Origin: Fodinibacter sp963800505
GTDB lineage: Bacteria; Actinomycetota; Actinomycetes; Actinomycetales; Dermatophilaceae
Assembly: GCA_963800505.1 (NCBI GenBank)
Contig: CAWDBL010000025.1
Coordinates: 1-64,000, forward strand
Reading direction: 5' to 3'
Length of the DNA: 64,000 nucleotides
Shown here: positions 15,292-24,548 of the stretch, one piece after another
Numbering within the stretch: position 1 is the stretch's first letter
Layout: each line of letters begins with the position of its first letter
Notes under the pieces: generated by a model
Seen by the model: only the letters and a program-made list of their open reading frames with translations
Database searches by the model: none
Told to the model about the DNA's origin: nothing
Program-made: the position numbers and the translations under genes

Positions 15292-16245
15292 ATGATCGAC
15301 GCCGCGGGACTCCGGGTCATGAAGGCCATCTCCGACGAGGGCAGCTTCACCGCGGCCGCCGTCTCGCTGGGGTACACGCAGCCCGCCATCTCGCAGATGG
15401 TGCGCCGCCTCGAGCAGCGCACCGGCACCGTGCTCGTCGAGCGGGTCGGGCGCAACGTGCGGCTCACCGAGGCCGGGCAGGTGCTGGCGCGGCACGCGAC
15501 GCCGGTGCTCGCCGCGCTGGATGCCGCCGAGGAGGAGGTCGCGGCGATCGCCGGGCTGCGCAGTGGGCGGGTGCGCCTGATGGCCTTCCCGTCGGCGTCG
15601 GCCACCCTGGTGCCGCGGGCGCTGTCGCTGGTCAAGCAGCGCTTCCCCGACGTCCACATCAGCTTCACCGAGGCCGAGCCGCCCGAGAGCCTGCGCGCAC
15701 TCAAGGCCGGCGAGTGCGACCTGGCGGTGGCGTTCGCCTACGAGGGGACCGACCTCGGGCGCGGCGAGGAGGATCTCAACCAGTTCGTGATCACCCCGCT
15801 GCTCGACGACGAGGTGCGGCTGGCCGTGCCCGACGGGCATGCCGTGTCGGGGCAGGAGAACGTCGACCTGGCCGACCTGGCGGCCGAGCCGTGGATCGCG
15901 GGCTGTCCGCGCTGTCGTGGTCACCTGTTGCAGCTGACGCACGACGCCGGCTTCCGCCCGGACGTCGCCTACGAGACCGAGGACTACGTCGCCGTCATGG
16001 GCCTGGTCGCCGAGGGGCTTGGCGTCGCGCTCATCCCCGACCTCATCCTGCGCACGGTGCACCACGGCGACGTCGTGGCGCTGCCGATCACGCCGGCATC
16101 GCGGCGCTCGATCATGGCCGTGACCACCCCCGACCTGCAGCGCGTGCCGGCGGTCAAGGCCACTCTCGACGCCCTCGCGGAGAGCGCCAAGGCACAGTCG
16201 ACCGCGCCGACGGTCCGCGGCCCGGAGCCGGCCTTCTCGATCTGA
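15292..16245 (+). CDS. LysR-family transcriptional regulator
   Basis: About 317 aa. The N-terminal winged helix-turn-helix covers residues 1-60 (GLRVMKAISDEGSFTAAAVS, LGYTQPAISQMVRRLE); the effector-binding domain follows from about 90 (GRVRLMAFPSASATLVPRA, EVRLAVPDGHAV, LGVALIPDLIL). The cluster AGCPRCRGH adds two close cysteines that might sense redox or metal, which is speculative. The start has no Shine-Dalgarno but a -10 box just upstream. There is no obvious divergent target; the nearest upstream gene is sir2, separated by the repeat array. Confidence 0.9.
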   Translation: MIDAAGLRVMKAISDEGSFTAAAVSLGYTQPAISQMVRRLEQRTGTVLVERVGRNVRLTEAGQVLARHATPVLAALDAAEEEVAAIAGLRSGRVRLMAFPSASATLVPRALSLVKQRFPDVHISFTEAEPPESLRALKAGECDLAVAFAYEGTDLGRGEEDLNQFVITPLLDDEVRLAVPDGHAVSGQENVDLADLAAEPWIAGCPRCRGHLLQLTHDAGFRPDVAYETEDYVAVMGLVAEGLGVALIPDLILRTVHHGDVVALPITPASRRSIMAVTTPDLQRVPAVKATLDALAESAKAQSTAPTVRGPEPAFSI

Positions 16246-16249
16246 CGCC

Positions 16250-16651
16250 TCAGCCGCGGCGCAGGCGTTCGCTGGCCGTGGCGAGGATCTTGTCCTCGAT
16301 CGAGGTGTTCGCCCCGAGCAGCTCCAGGAAGTCGGCCTTGGGGAGCACGAGCAGCGAGCCGGGCTCGGTGGCGACTGCCGTGGCGGTGCGGGTGCCACCG
16401 AAGAGGATCGCGATCTCGCCGAGGAAGTCACCGGGGCCCAGCGTGCGCAGCTGCTGTTCGTGGGCGCTGACCGTGACCACTCCGCGCTCGATGACGTAGA
16501 ACTCCTCGCCCACCTCACCCTCGGTGGTGAGCACCGTGCCGACCTCGAGCGGCCGGATGGTGGTCACCGTGGCGAGGGTCGCGAGGTCATCCGGTGTCAG
16601 CGCGGCGAACAGCGGGACGCGACCCAGCGCTGCCACGACGGGATCGGCCAT
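16250..16651 (-). CDS. Cyclic-nucleotide-binding-domain protein (CRP-like, no HTH)
   Basis: About 133 aa from MADPVVAALGRVPLFAAL; an ATG 24 nt further upstream (16675) is an alternative start, and neither has a clear Shine-Dalgarno. It is a single cNMP-binding beta-roll: VGTVLTTEGEVGEEFYVIER, GDFLGEIAILFGGTRTATAV (with the phosphate-binding cassette GEIAIL...TRTATA) and LLVLPKADFLELL. There is no DNA-binding helix-turn-helix, so it is a sensor module rather than a CRP regulator. It ends 4 nt from the convergent LysR gene. Confidence 0.8.
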   Translation of the reverse strand: MADPVVAALGRVPLFAALTPDDLATLATVTTIRPLEVGTVLTTEGEVGEEFYVIERGVVTVSAHEQQLRTLGPGDFLGEIAILFGGTRTATAVATEPGSLLVLPKADFLELLGANTSIEDKILATASERLRRG

Positions 16652-16856
16652 GATCCCGTTCGTCTCGCGTCCCATCGGTGCATCCGTTCTCTCGATCCGG
16701 GGCTGTGGACTGTCGCCACGGTGGCGAGCGCCGTCTCGGCGCACAGCAACGTCCGCGGCGAGTCTCCCCCCTGACGGGGTCGGCGGGATCCAAATCGCTC
16801 AAATCGAGTCAAGAACCGTCCGAACGTCTTCCTCGAGGCGTCCCAACGGCCAGCGC

Positions 16857-19358
16857 TCACCGGCCGGTCTCGATCGAGACCACCCCGCTACGCTCGACCA
16901 CCGCGACGTCGCCACGCTGGTCGGTGCGGTAGACGGCATACCCATCCCGCCGCAGCACGTCGAGGTGGTGCGCCGCGGGGTGCCCGTAGTCGTTGTCCTC
17001 CCCGACGCTGATGATGCCGACGGGTGCGGCAACCGCGGCCATCAGGTCGTCGTCGAGGTTGGCACTGCCGTGGTGCGGGGTCTTGACAACCTCGAAACCT
17101 GCTGCAGCAGAGGCCATCGAGGGCTCACGGCGGATGCGCAGGAGGAGGTCGTGCGCTGCCTCGCGCTCGACATCGCCGAGGAGCAGGGCGTCGACGGAGC
17201 CGGTGCGCACCGCCAGCACGACGCTGGCGTTGTTGGGCACCGACCCGTCGGCGATGCGCCGGGACGGGCTCCACACCGCTGCGGTGAGCTCGCCGACGGT
17301 GAGCCGGTCACCCGCGTGCAGCACTGCGGTCGGGATGCCGTGTGCGCGCGCCACGCTGTCGACCTGGTCCGCCGACTGGGTCGGCTCGCGGATCGGGCCG
17401 ACGAGCAGCCGGCCGACGGCGCGCCCGTCGACGGCACCCGCCAACCCGTCGACGTGGTCGGCGTGGAAGTGGGTGAGGACGACGGCATCGAGCGTGGTGA
17501 CACCGAGGTGGCTCAGGCAGCGGTCGACCAGGGGCGGGTCGGGGCCTGCGTCGACGAGGACGGCTCGGTGCGGGCCGCTGCGCAGGACAACTGCATCGCC
17601 CTGGCCGACGTCGCAGACCACCACCCGCCAGCCGGCCGGCGGCCAGGTGACCGTGCGGGTGGGGACCAGGCCGGCGGCGAGGACGAGGGCCGCACCCAGG
17701 GCCAGCACCGGGTGCGCCGCGACCCCGGTGGCCAGGGCTCGGCCGGTGAGGAGCACCGCCATGGTGAGCCCGGCGAGGAGCAGGGCGCCAGGGGCGCCGT
17801 CGGGCCAGGGCAGCGTGCCGCCGGGCACCTCGGCGAACCGACGGGCGACCTGGGCGATGACCTGGGTGGGGACCACCCCGGCCCAGGCGACCAGCTCGGC
17901 GCCCCGCGACCAGGCCAGCGAGGTGAGCGCTGCGGCGACCCCGGCGATGGTGGCCACCGGCACGAGGGGTGCGGCGAGCAGGTTGGCCGCGACGCCGATC
18001 AGGCTGACCGAGCCCTGGAGCAGGACGATGACGGGTGCGGTCATCGCCTGGGCCGCCACCGGGATCGCCAGCGCGGGGCCGAGGCCGCTCAGTCGACCGG
18101 GGAGCCGGGCACCGATCGCGTCGCCCCACGGACGGGTGAACAGCAGTAGCCCCAGGGTGGCCAGGGAGGAGAGCACGAACCCGAAGGAGCGGGCCAGCCA
18201 CGGGTCGACCAGGAGCACCAGCACGATCGCCGCGCCGAGCACCGGTGGGCCGGCCGATCGCCGCGACCGGCTCAGCCCGAGCAGCCCGATCGCGCCCATG
18301 GCCGCAGCCCGCACGACACTCGGCTCGGGACGGGCGAGCACGACGAACCCGGCGAGCGCAGCCAGGGCGAGCACCGGCCGCAGCCTCCTCGGGACGCCGA
18401 CGAGCACGCAGCACCCGAGGGCGAGGCCGGTGACGACGGCGACGTTGCTGCCGCTCACCGCCGTGAGGTGGGTCATGCCGGTGGCCAGCATGGCCTCGGT
18501 GAGGTCGGGTGGGGTGCGGCTGGTGTCGCCGATGACCAGGCCCGGCAGCAGCCCCCGCGCGTCGGCCGGTGCGTGGTCGACCGCCTTGCGCAGGCCGGCG
18601 CGAAGCCGCTCGGCCGCCGAGGCGATCGTGCCCGGTTGGGCCAGGACCGCCGGCGGCCCCCGCACCGACAGGGTGGCGACCCGGTCGTCGGCCCGTTCGG
18701 TCGGCCCCAGCCGCCCATGCACCTGCACGGTGGCGCGCCACGGGGCGTCGGCGATCGCCGGGTCACCGGTCAGCAGCACCGGAGCGGAGGTGTTGCGGCG
18801 GAGCCCGCGGGCGTCGAGCAGGTGGATGGTGGCCTCACGCAGCACGACCGGCCGGTCACCTCGGGCGGGCAGCACGATGGCGTCGCCCGTGAGCACGGCG
18901 GTGGCCGTGACCGCCGCGCGGTCGCGAGCGAGCGACTCGACGTCGCCCCGGGCTCGCAGGATGCCGTGCCCCGCCGCCGCGACCTGCAGCACGGCGACGA
19001 GCGCCACGGTGAGCAGCAGCGGCCCAACAGCACCCCACCGGCGCAGGGCGCGGCGAGCCGGTGCGGCGCAGGCTGCCGCGCCGACGACCAGGGCCGGTGC
19101 CGCGGCCAGCAGCAGGTGAGCCCTTGGCGCCAGGCCGAGGCCAGCCGCCGCCACTGCCCAGGCGAGCACGGCCGGCCCGAGCAGCCGGAGGTCGGTCGCC
19201 GCCCGCACCCGGCGCGGAACCTCGGGTAGGTGGTCGTCGAGCCGCCGGGACGCCACGACCTGGGTGTGGTCGACGGGCCGTCCCGCCGACGTCCACACGC
19301 CGTTGGGAGAGGCCGTCGACGAGGGTCGGCCGCCCCCCGAGGCTCGAGGCGCGCTCAC
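16857..19358 (-). CDS. comEC: DNA internalization-related competence protein ComEC/Rec2
   Basis: Large membrane protein of about 833 aa forming the channel for single-stranded DNA uptake. An N-terminal DUF4131-type region with early membrane helices and an OB-like segment precedes the competence domain (GLVIGDTSRTPPDLTEAMLA, GMTHLTAVSGSNVAVVTGLA) with many hydrophobic helices. A C-terminal metallo-beta-lactamase domain follows (VVLTHFHADHVDGLAGAVDG, KTPHHGSANLDDDL). The GTG start overlaps the comEA stop (GTGA). comEA-comEC pairs are common in actinomycetes even where natural transformation has not been shown. Confidence 0.93.
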   Translation of the reverse strand: MSAPRASGGGRPSSTASPNGVWTSAGRPVDHTQVVASRRLDDHLPEVPRRVRAATDLRLLGPAVLAWAVAAAGLGLAPRAHLLLAAAPALVVGAAACAAPARRALRRWGAVGPLLLTVALVAVLQVAAAGHGILRARGDVESLARDRAAVTATAVLTGDAIVLPARGDRPVVLREATIHLLDARGLRRNTSAPVLLTGDPAIADAPWRATVQVHGRLGPTERADDRVATLSVRGPPAVLAQPGTIASAAERLRAGLRKAVDHAPADARGLLPGLVIGDTSRTPPDLTEAMLATGMTHLTAVSGSNVAVVTGLALGCCVLVGVPRRLRPVLALAALAGFVVLARPEPSVVRAAAMGAIGLLGLSRSRRSAGPPVLGAAIVLVLLVDPWLARSFGFVLSSLATLGLLLFTRPWGDAIGARLPGRLSGLGPALAIPVAAQAMTAPVIVLLQGSVSLIGVAANLLAAPLVPVATIAGVAAALTSLAWSRGAELVAWAGVVPTQVIAQVARRFAEVPGGTLPWPDGAPGALLLAGLTMAVLLTGRALATGVAAHPVLALGAALVLAAGLVPTRTVTWPPAGWRVVVCDVGQGDAVVLRSGPHRAVLVDAGPDPPLVDRCLSHLGVTTLDAVVLTHFHADHVDGLAGAVDGRAVGRLLVGPIREPTQSADQVDSVARAHGIPTAVLHAGDRLTVGELTAAVWSPSRRIADGSVPNNASVVLAVRTGSVDALLLGDVEREAAHDLLLRIRREPSMASAAAGFEVVKTPHHGSANLDDDLMAAVAAPVGIISVGEDNDYGHPAAHHLDVLRRDGYAVYRTDQRGDVAVVERSGVVSIETGR

Positions 19359-20384
19359 AGCGTCACCAGTGGGGTGAGCTGGGCCAGCAGCTTCTCTCCG
19401 ATGCCGCTGACCTCACCGAGCTCGTCGACGCTGGTGAACCGACCGTGTGACGAGCGCCAGTCGAGGATGCGCTGGGCCAGCACCGGACCCACACCGGGCA
19501 ACGAGTCGAGCCCGGCGAGATCGGCCGTGTTGATGGAGACCGGCGCCCCCGCGCGCCCAGGCCCCCCTCCCCCGCCGGTTGCCGCCCCGGCGCCCGTGGT
19601 GGGCACCGGCGCCACCGGTTCACCCACCGCCGGGACGCGCACCTGCTCGCCGTCGACGAGGACGCGAGCGAGGTTCAACGCCGAGAGCTCAGCCCGTGTA
19701 GCCACCCCTCCCGCCGCCTCGACGGCATCGGTGACCCGCGACCCCATCGGAAGCCGGCGCACACCCGGGTGCTTCACCCGCCCGACCACGTGCACCACGA
19801 CCACCCCGGCCGGCGCGGACGGCTGCGCCTGCCCCGTTGGCCCCGCCGATGCCGTGGGAGTCGCCCCTGGCGACCCGCCGCCCGCTGAGCCGGTCACCCC
19901 GACGGGGACCGCGCCCGCCGTCACCGCACTCGGCCCGGCCCGGGACCCACCACCCGGCGCGATGACCGTGCCACCGCCGGCGGACTGCGCCCAGGCCACC
20001 CGGAGCCCGAAGACGGCCGCTGCGAGGAGCACGACGAGGACGATGCCCAGCAGCGCCGCCCGGCCCGGCTGCCACCGCGCCCCGACGAACGCGGCCGGCA
20101 ATCGGACCCACCCACCCGGATGCCGTGCCCGTGCGTGCCGTCCCCCGCGCGCTCCGGCTTCGCCGAGCCCACCTTCGGCTCGGGAACGATCGGCGTCGTC
20201 GTGCGCGTCGGGGCGGGTGACGGCACGCGGACGGTCTCCGGCCTCCTCCCCCGGACGGCCGGCCGGTCCGGGCCGGATCGACCGCCTCGAGGTCGAGCTC
20301 GGTGGGCACGTACGCGCCGGGACTGGCCCGCAACCGGGCCAGCGCCCGCGGTGAGAGGGCTTCGGGAGGGTGGCGTCGCGGCAT
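19355..20384 (-). CDS. comEA: ComEA-type helix-hairpin-helix DNA-binding protein, apparent frameshift
   Basis: Membrane-anchored DNA receptor for uptake. The expected actinobacterial N-terminus MPRRHPPEALSPRALARLRA begins at ATG 20384, but in a different frame from the remainder. Dropping one base from the C-run at 20248-20252 joins the two frames into about 343 residues. Downstream are one membrane segment (AALLGIVLVVLLAAAVFGL), a Ser/Pro/Thr-rich linker, a SLBB-like domain (VVVVHVVGRVKHPGVRRL) and C-terminal HhH repeats (SINTADLAGLDSLPGVGPVL). Translation is coupled to comEC. Two DnaA-box-like words lie upstream. Confidence 0.88.
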
Positions 20385-20433
20385 CCCTCGACGTTAGGAA
20401 GACCGCGCCTGCTGGTCTGTGCCGCAACCGGAT

Positions 20434-20472
20434 CTGTGGACGACGCCGCCGGCGACCGCGCCCTGTGGACGA
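20434..20472. promoter_or_regulatory. Paired DnaA-box-like words upstream of comEA
   Basis: CTGTGGACGA occurs twice, at 20434-20443 and 20463-20472, 29 bases apart. The complement TCGTCCACAG resembles DnaA boxes. The same word family appears upstream of nrdR and around 45772-45838. Confidence 0.35.
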
Positions 20473-20539
20473 GCAGCTGCCCGTGGCTCAGCACGTGAAG
20501 CATCCGGACTCACCGGACCAGCGGATCAGGCGGGCCGGA

Positions 20540-20577
20540 CCGTCCCCGAAGTGACCTATTGGTCGATTCCGGGACGG
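20540..20577. repeat. Palindromic repeat, GTGACCTATTGGTCGAT family, copy 1
   Basis: Arms CCGTCCCCGAA (20540-20550) and TTCCGGGACGG (20567-20577) enclose GTGACCTATTGGTCGAT (20551-20567), itself a GACC-TATT-GGTC hairpin. 14 of 17 pairs are Watson-Crick. It lies between the plsY stop and comEA. A 26-nt stretch is identical to the copy inside leuS. Confidence 0.8.
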
Positions 20578-20611
20578 CCGGATGGCGGGGAGGGCGTCCC
20601 CCGTGCGCAGG

Positions 20612-21214
20612 TCAGGTGAGGTGCCGCTTCCACCAGGCCACGATGTTGCGCCGGTGCCGCGACAGCACGAGCACCGCGATGGCCATCAGCCACACCCCGA
20701 CCACCGGCGTGATGAACGGCACCGCCCCGACCGTGGCCAGCGCTCCCACCACGCCGACCAGCCCCATCGTCACGACCGACGCCTCGCCCACGAACGGCAC
20801 GGCGATCTTCACCAGCCCGAACACCACGAGCGCCCCGAACGCGACCCACGGCTCGATGGCCAGCACCGTGCCGAGCGCGCACGCCACCCCCTTGCCGCCC
20901 CGGCCCCGCAGGAACGGCGAGAACACGTGCCCCAGCACCACCGCGAACCCCGCCACCAGGGCGGCGACCAGTCCCGTCGTGCGCAGGACCACCAACGTCG
21001 GTAGGTAGGCCTTGAGCACGTCGAGCACCAGAACGAGGGCTCCCCACTTGCGGCCCAGCACCCGTCCCGCGTTGGCCGCCCCGGGGTTCCCCGACCCGGA
21101 CGCCCGCAGGTCGCGCCCCAGGGCCCGGGCCAGCAGGGTGGCGGGGTTGATCGAGCCGATGAGGAAGCAGACGACCGCGAGGACGGCGATCTCGACGACG
21201 ACCAGCAGCGCCAT
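20612..21214 (-). CDS. plsY: Glycerol-3-phosphate acyltransferase PlsY
   Basis: Integral membrane enzyme (about 200 aa) that transfers acyl groups from acyl-phosphate to glycerol-3-phosphate in phospholipid synthesis. Conserved blocks: FLIGSINPATLLARALGRDL, GSGNPGAANAGRVLG, and GHVFSPFLRGRGGKGVACAL, with the glycine-rich GKGV motif. Several hydrophobic helices. The ATG at 21214 follows the degV stop by 3 nt, so it is expressed with degV. The combination of a DegV/FakB-type fatty-acid-binding protein, PlsY and a desaturase forms a small lipid-synthesis group. Confidence 0.92.
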   Translation of the reverse strand: MALLVVVEIAVLAVVCFLIGSINPATLLARALGRDLRASGSGNPGAANAGRVLGRKWGALVLVLDVLKAYLPTLVVLRTTGLVAALVAGFAVVLGHVFSPFLRGRGGKGVACALGTVLAIEPWVAFGALVVFGLVKIAVPFVGEASVVTMGLVGVVGALATVGAVPFITPVVGVWLMAIAVLVLSRHRRNIVAWWKRHLT

Positions 21215-21217
21215 GGC

Positions 21218-22093
21218 TCAGCGCGCCGGTGCCGACGCGATCCGGGGCACGACGGCGACGGCCAGCGTGCCCGGCCCGACGTGCGCCCCCACCACGGCCC
21301 CGAGCTCGACCACCCGCAGCCCCACCTGGTCGCCCAGCCGCGCCCGCAGCCGTTCCGCGAGCCGCTCGGCGCGCTCCGGTGAGTCGAGGTGCTGGATGGC
21401 GACGTCCACTCCGGTCGCCCTGCGAGGAATCGCGGCCGCCGCCTCGGCCGCGAGGTCCTCGATCCGGGCGATGGCGCGGGTCGAGGTACGGACCCGCTCC
21501 AGCGGCACGATGTGCCCGTCGCGCAGCCCGAGGATCGGCTTGATCGACAGCGCCGAGCCGACCAGGGCCCCCGCCTTGCCGATCCGGCCGCCACGGCGCA
21601 GGTACTCGAGGGTGTCGACGTAGAACACGACGGTGGATGCCGCGCACGTGGCGCGCACGGCATCCGCCACCTCCGTGGCCGACGCCCCACCGACGGCCAA
21701 CCGCGCACCGTTCAGCACGGCATACCCCATCGCCATGCCGAGGGCCCGGGAGTCGACGACCGTGACCGGCACCGGCGACTCCTCGGCGGCGATCGCGGCG
21801 CCCCCGATGGTGCTCGACATCTCGCCGGAGATGTGGACGGAGACCACCGCGTCGGCGCCCGCGTCGGCCGCCGCCCGGTAGGCCGCCAGGAAGGCCGTCG
21901 GCGCCGGGCGCGAGGTCGACACCGGCGTGAACGAACGCAGCGCCGACGCCACTTCCGAGGGGTCGATGTCGACGCCCTCGGCGTGCTCCTTGCCGCCCAC
22001 GACCACGTGCAGCGGCACGACCTGCACCGGCAGACCCTCGAGCAGGTCGGCGGGGAGGTAGGCCGTGGAGTCGGTGACGAGGGCGGTGCTCAC
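21218..22093 (-). CDS. DegV-family fatty-acid-binding protein
   Basis: About 291 aa. It starts MSTALVTDSTAYLPADLLEG (GTG start 22093), the standard DegV opening with the TDS fatty-acid-carboxylate-binding motif. Also present are TSRPAPTAFLAAYRAAADAG, HISGEMSSTIGGA and FYVDTLEYLRRGGRIGKAGA. In Firmicutes such proteins (FakB) deliver fatty acids to the FakA kinase, and the acyl-phosphate made feeds PlsY. The adjacency to plsY fits that, but no FakA kinase is seen in this window. Confidence 0.88.
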   Translation of the reverse strand: MSTALVTDSTAYLPADLLEGLPVQVVPLHVVVGGKEHAEGVDIDPSEVASALRSFTPVSTSRPAPTAFLAAYRAAADAGADAVVSVHISGEMSSTIGGAAIAAEESPVPVTVVDSRALGMAMGYAVLNGARLAVGGASATEVADAVRATCAASTVVFYVDTLEYLRRGGRIGKAGALVGSALSIKPILGLRDGHIVPLERVRTSTRAIARIEDLAAEAAAAIPRRATGVDVAIQHLDSPERAERLAERLRARLGDQVGLRVVELGAVVGAHVGPGTLAVAVVPRIASAPAR

Positions 22094-22109
22094 GCGAGCA
22101 GGCTAGTGC

Positions 22110-23045
22110 TCACGCGTTCTGCCGTGCGGCCAGCTTGGCGGCGCGCTCCTCGCGCTTCTCGACGAACTTGCTCGCCTCGGCATCCAGCGCCTTGACCGCG
22201 GCCGCCAGCTCGTCGCGGGCCGCCTCGCCGTCGGCGTCGAGGCCCTCGAGCTCCCAGATGCCCCACTGTCGCAGCAGCGGCGCGACGATGTCGTCGTGGT
22301 GGATGCGCAGGTCGTAGATGCCGGCCATCGCCATCTGCACCGCCTTGCGCCCGAAGCCGGGGATGATCGAGCCCGGCATCTGGAAGTTGACGACCTCGTC
22401 GGTGATCGCCCGCATCGTCTGGCTGGGGGTGAGGTCGAGCGCCGCCTGCACGATGTTGCGGTAGAAGATCATGTGCAGGTTCTCGTCCTTGGCGACCCGC
22501 GTCAGCAGCTTCTCGGCGATGGGCTCGTCGGTGAACTTGCCCGTGTTCCGGTGCGAGACACGGGTGGCCAGCTCCTGGAACGACACGTAGGCACACACGT
22601 TGAGCAGCGGCTTGTCGCCGGAGTCGTAGCCGGTCTCCATCGTCGACATCCGCGCCCGCTCGAGCTCGTCGGGGTCGACGCCGCGGGTGACGAGCAGGTA
22701 GTCACGGATGCAGAACGCGTGCCGGCCCTCCTCCGCGGTCCAGCGGTTGACCCAGGCACCCCAGGCGCTGTCGCGCCCGAAGGCGCGCTCGATCTCGCGG
22801 TGGTAGCTCGGCAGGTTGTCCTCGGTGAGCAGGTTGACCTCGAGCGCGGTGCGGGCGATCTGTGACAGCTGGGACTGGTCGACCGACCACGGGTCGCCGC
22901 CGAGCTCCTTGAAGTCGCGGCCCAGCGACCACGGCACGTACTCGTGCGGCATCCACTCCTGGGCGACGTTGATGTGCCGGTTGAGGTTCTCCTCGGCGAC
23001 CGGCTCGAGCGCGGACAGGAGCTGTGCGGTGTCGAGATCAGCCAT
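22110..23045 (-). CDS. Acyl-ACP desaturase
   Basis: Soluble di-iron desaturase of about 311 aa. Iron-ligand motifs are visible as RWTAEEGRHAFCIRDYL (EEGRH) and VAKDENLHMIFYRN (DENLH), separated by about 85 residues as in plant-type and mycobacterial DesA enzymes. The start ATG 23045 (MADLDTAQLLSALEP) lies behind GAGGAGACC. It would introduce a double bond into acyl-ACP, setting membrane fluidity. The start overlaps the stop of the upstream secreted-protein gene by 8 nt. Confidence 0.9.
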   Translation of the reverse strand: MADLDTAQLLSALEPVAEENLNRHINVAQEWMPHEYVPWSLGRDFKELGGDPWSVDQSQLSQIARTALEVNLLTEDNLPSYHREIERAFGRDSAWGAWVNRWTAEEGRHAFCIRDYLLVTRGVDPDELERARMSTMETGYDSGDKPLLNVCAYVSFQELATRVSHRNTGKFTDEPIAEKLLTRVAKDENLHMIFYRNIVQAALDLTPSQTMRAITDEVVNFQMPGSIIPGFGRKAVQMAMAGIYDLRIHHDDIVAPLLRQWGIWELEGLDADGEAARDELAAAVKALDAEASKFVEKREERAAKLAARQNA

Positions 23046-23769
23046 GGTGGGTCTCCTCGGTACTGGGTGAGGTTCTCGGTGAGGTTCTCGATGAGGTGCT
23101 CGGTGAGGGGCTCGGCGTGGTGTTCGCATGCTCCTGACCCTCAGAGTGCACCCTCTCCGAGGGGCGGACCCCCGACCGTGACCGACTTTCGGATGATGTG
23201 GTGTCGCCGGCCCCCAAGCGAGTGCCGGGCTTCAGCAGGGTGGGGACCTCGTCGACGCAGCGCAGGTAGATCTCGACCTCCCGCTCGGTGGTCTCGAACT
23301 TCACCTCCAGCGCGCCGCGCTCGGACTCCGGGTCGAAGCGCCAGCCGTCGCGCGGGCGGATCGACGTCACGGAGATCTTCGACCCCCGGCAGGTGGCCAC
23401 GACGGTGCCCCCCGCGGTCGTGAAAGAGGCTGTGCGCGGGTCGACGGCGGGCGCAGTGGGGCGAGGAGCCCTCGACGTCGGCGTGGGGTCGGGGGTGTCA
23501 GAGGGCCTGCTGGTCCCGGTGGTGGTAGGAGCCGGCGTGGCTGACGACGGGGGCGGCGTGCGCGACGGCGTGGCGGTGCCGGTGGGCGTCACGGTCGTGG
23601 ATGCCGAGTCCTCCGGCGTCACGACCACGACCCGCTCGGCGGCGGACGCCCCGCCGAGGCCGCTGCCGGCGTTGCTGACGACGACGAAGGTGATCGTGCC
23701 GACCACGCCGACCACGGCGAACCAGCCCAGCACCATCACCAGGAGTGGGCGACGTCCCATCCTCACCAC
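23038..23769 (-). CDS. Membrane-anchored Ser/Thr/Pro-rich hypothetical protein
   Basis: Not recognised. A signal anchor (PLLVMVLGWFAVVGVVGTITFVV) is followed by a long Thr/Pro/Ser linker (TPTGTATPSRTPPPSSATPA), a compact domain of about 70 residues (ASFTTAGGTVVATCRGSKIS, RDGWRFDPES, EREVEIYLRCV) with two cysteines likely to form a disulfide, and a Ser/Thr-rich tail. The tail DNA contains repeated GAGGTTCTCG-like units, so its length may vary. The ATG at 23769 or the one at 23760 (MGRRPLL) may be used. It is divergent from the two-component system. Confidence 0.7.
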   Translation of the reverse strand: MVRMGRRPLLVMVLGWFAVVGVVGTITFVVVSNAGSGLGGASAAERVVVVTPEDSASTTVTPTGTATPSRTPPPSSATPAPTTTGTSRPSDTPDPTPTSRAPRPTAPAVDPRTASFTTAGGTVVATCRGSKISVTSIRPRDGWRFDPESERGALEVKFETTEREVEIYLRCVDEVPTLLKPGTRLGAGDTTSSESRSRSGVRPSERVHSEGQEHANTTPSPSPSTSSRTSPRTSPSTEETHHG

Positions 23770-23801
23770 CTTCGGCCTCTTCCTGCTCTAGCGTGCCAAC
23801 T

Positions 23802-24548
23802 GTGACACACGTGCTGGTGATCGAGGACGACCCCGGGATCCGCTCCTCGCTCGTCCGCTCGCTGACCGACCGCGGCTACGCCGTCTCGAGCGCCCCCTCC
23901 GGGCTGATCGGGCTGCAGAACGCCCTCGACGAGGAGCCCGACCTGGTGCTGCTCGACCTGGGCCTGCCCGACCTCGACGGGCACAGCCTGCTCACCATGC
24001 TGCGCGCCGTGCGCCGCACCCCGGTCATCATCGTGACCGCGCGCGACGACGACCCGTCGATCGTCAAGGCCCTCGACGCCGGCGCCGACGACTACGTCGT
24101 CAAGCCGTTCGGGATGGACCAGCTGGAGGCACGGATCCGGGCGGTGCTGCGCCGCACGGAGGCCGAGGAGCCCGACGAGCCGCTGCGGGTCGGCGACCTG
24201 GTCATCGACGCGGTCACCCGGCACTGCACGCTCGCCGACCGCGACGTGGAGCTCTCGCGCCGCGAGTTCGACCTGCTGCTGCTGCTGGCCCAGCGGGCCG
24301 GGGAGGTGGTCACCAAGCGCGAGATCCTCGAGGAGGTCTGGAACCAGCCCTACGGCGGCGGTGAGCGCACCGTCGACGTGCACCTGTCCTGGCTGCGCCG
24401 CAAGCTCGGCGAGACGGCCGCTCATCCGGTGTACCTGCACAGCGTGCGCGGCGTGGGGGTGCGCCTCGCGCCACCCTCGGACGACGAGGATGCGGGTGGC
24501 GACGCCGGCTCGGCCAGCACCGACACCCCCGTCGACATCGAGACCTGA
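23802..24548 (+). CDS. OmpR/PhoB-family response regulator
   Basis: About 248 aa. The receiver domain starts at THVLVIEDDPGIRSSLVRSL (GTG 23802) with acidic pocket EDD, phospho-acceptor Asp in LVLLDLGLPDLDGH, and the lysine in DDYVVKPFGMDQL. The C-terminal winged helix contains LSRREFDLLLLLAQRAGEVV and GGGERTVDVHLSWLRRKLGE. It shares one base with the downstream kinase start. Likely targets are the divergent genes either side of the 20-bp inverted repeat at 26434, which is an inference from position. Confidence 0.93.
   Translation: MTHVLVIEDDPGIRSSLVRSLTDRGYAVSSAPSGLIGLQNALDEEPDLVLLDLGLPDLDGHSLLTMLRAVRRTPVIIVTARDDDPSIVKALDAGADDYVVKPFGMDQLEARIRAVLRRTEAEEPDEPLRVGDLVIDAVTRHCTLADRDVELSRREFDLLLLLAQRAGEVVTKREILEEVWNQPYGGGERTVDVHLSWLRRKLGETAAHPVYLHSVRGVGVRLAPPSDDEDAGGDAGSASTDTPVDIET

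Noticed and set aside
16524..19229. Several plus-strand frames of 180-700 residues across comEC.
   Set aside because: Antisense to comEC; low-complexity composition and no recognisable domain.
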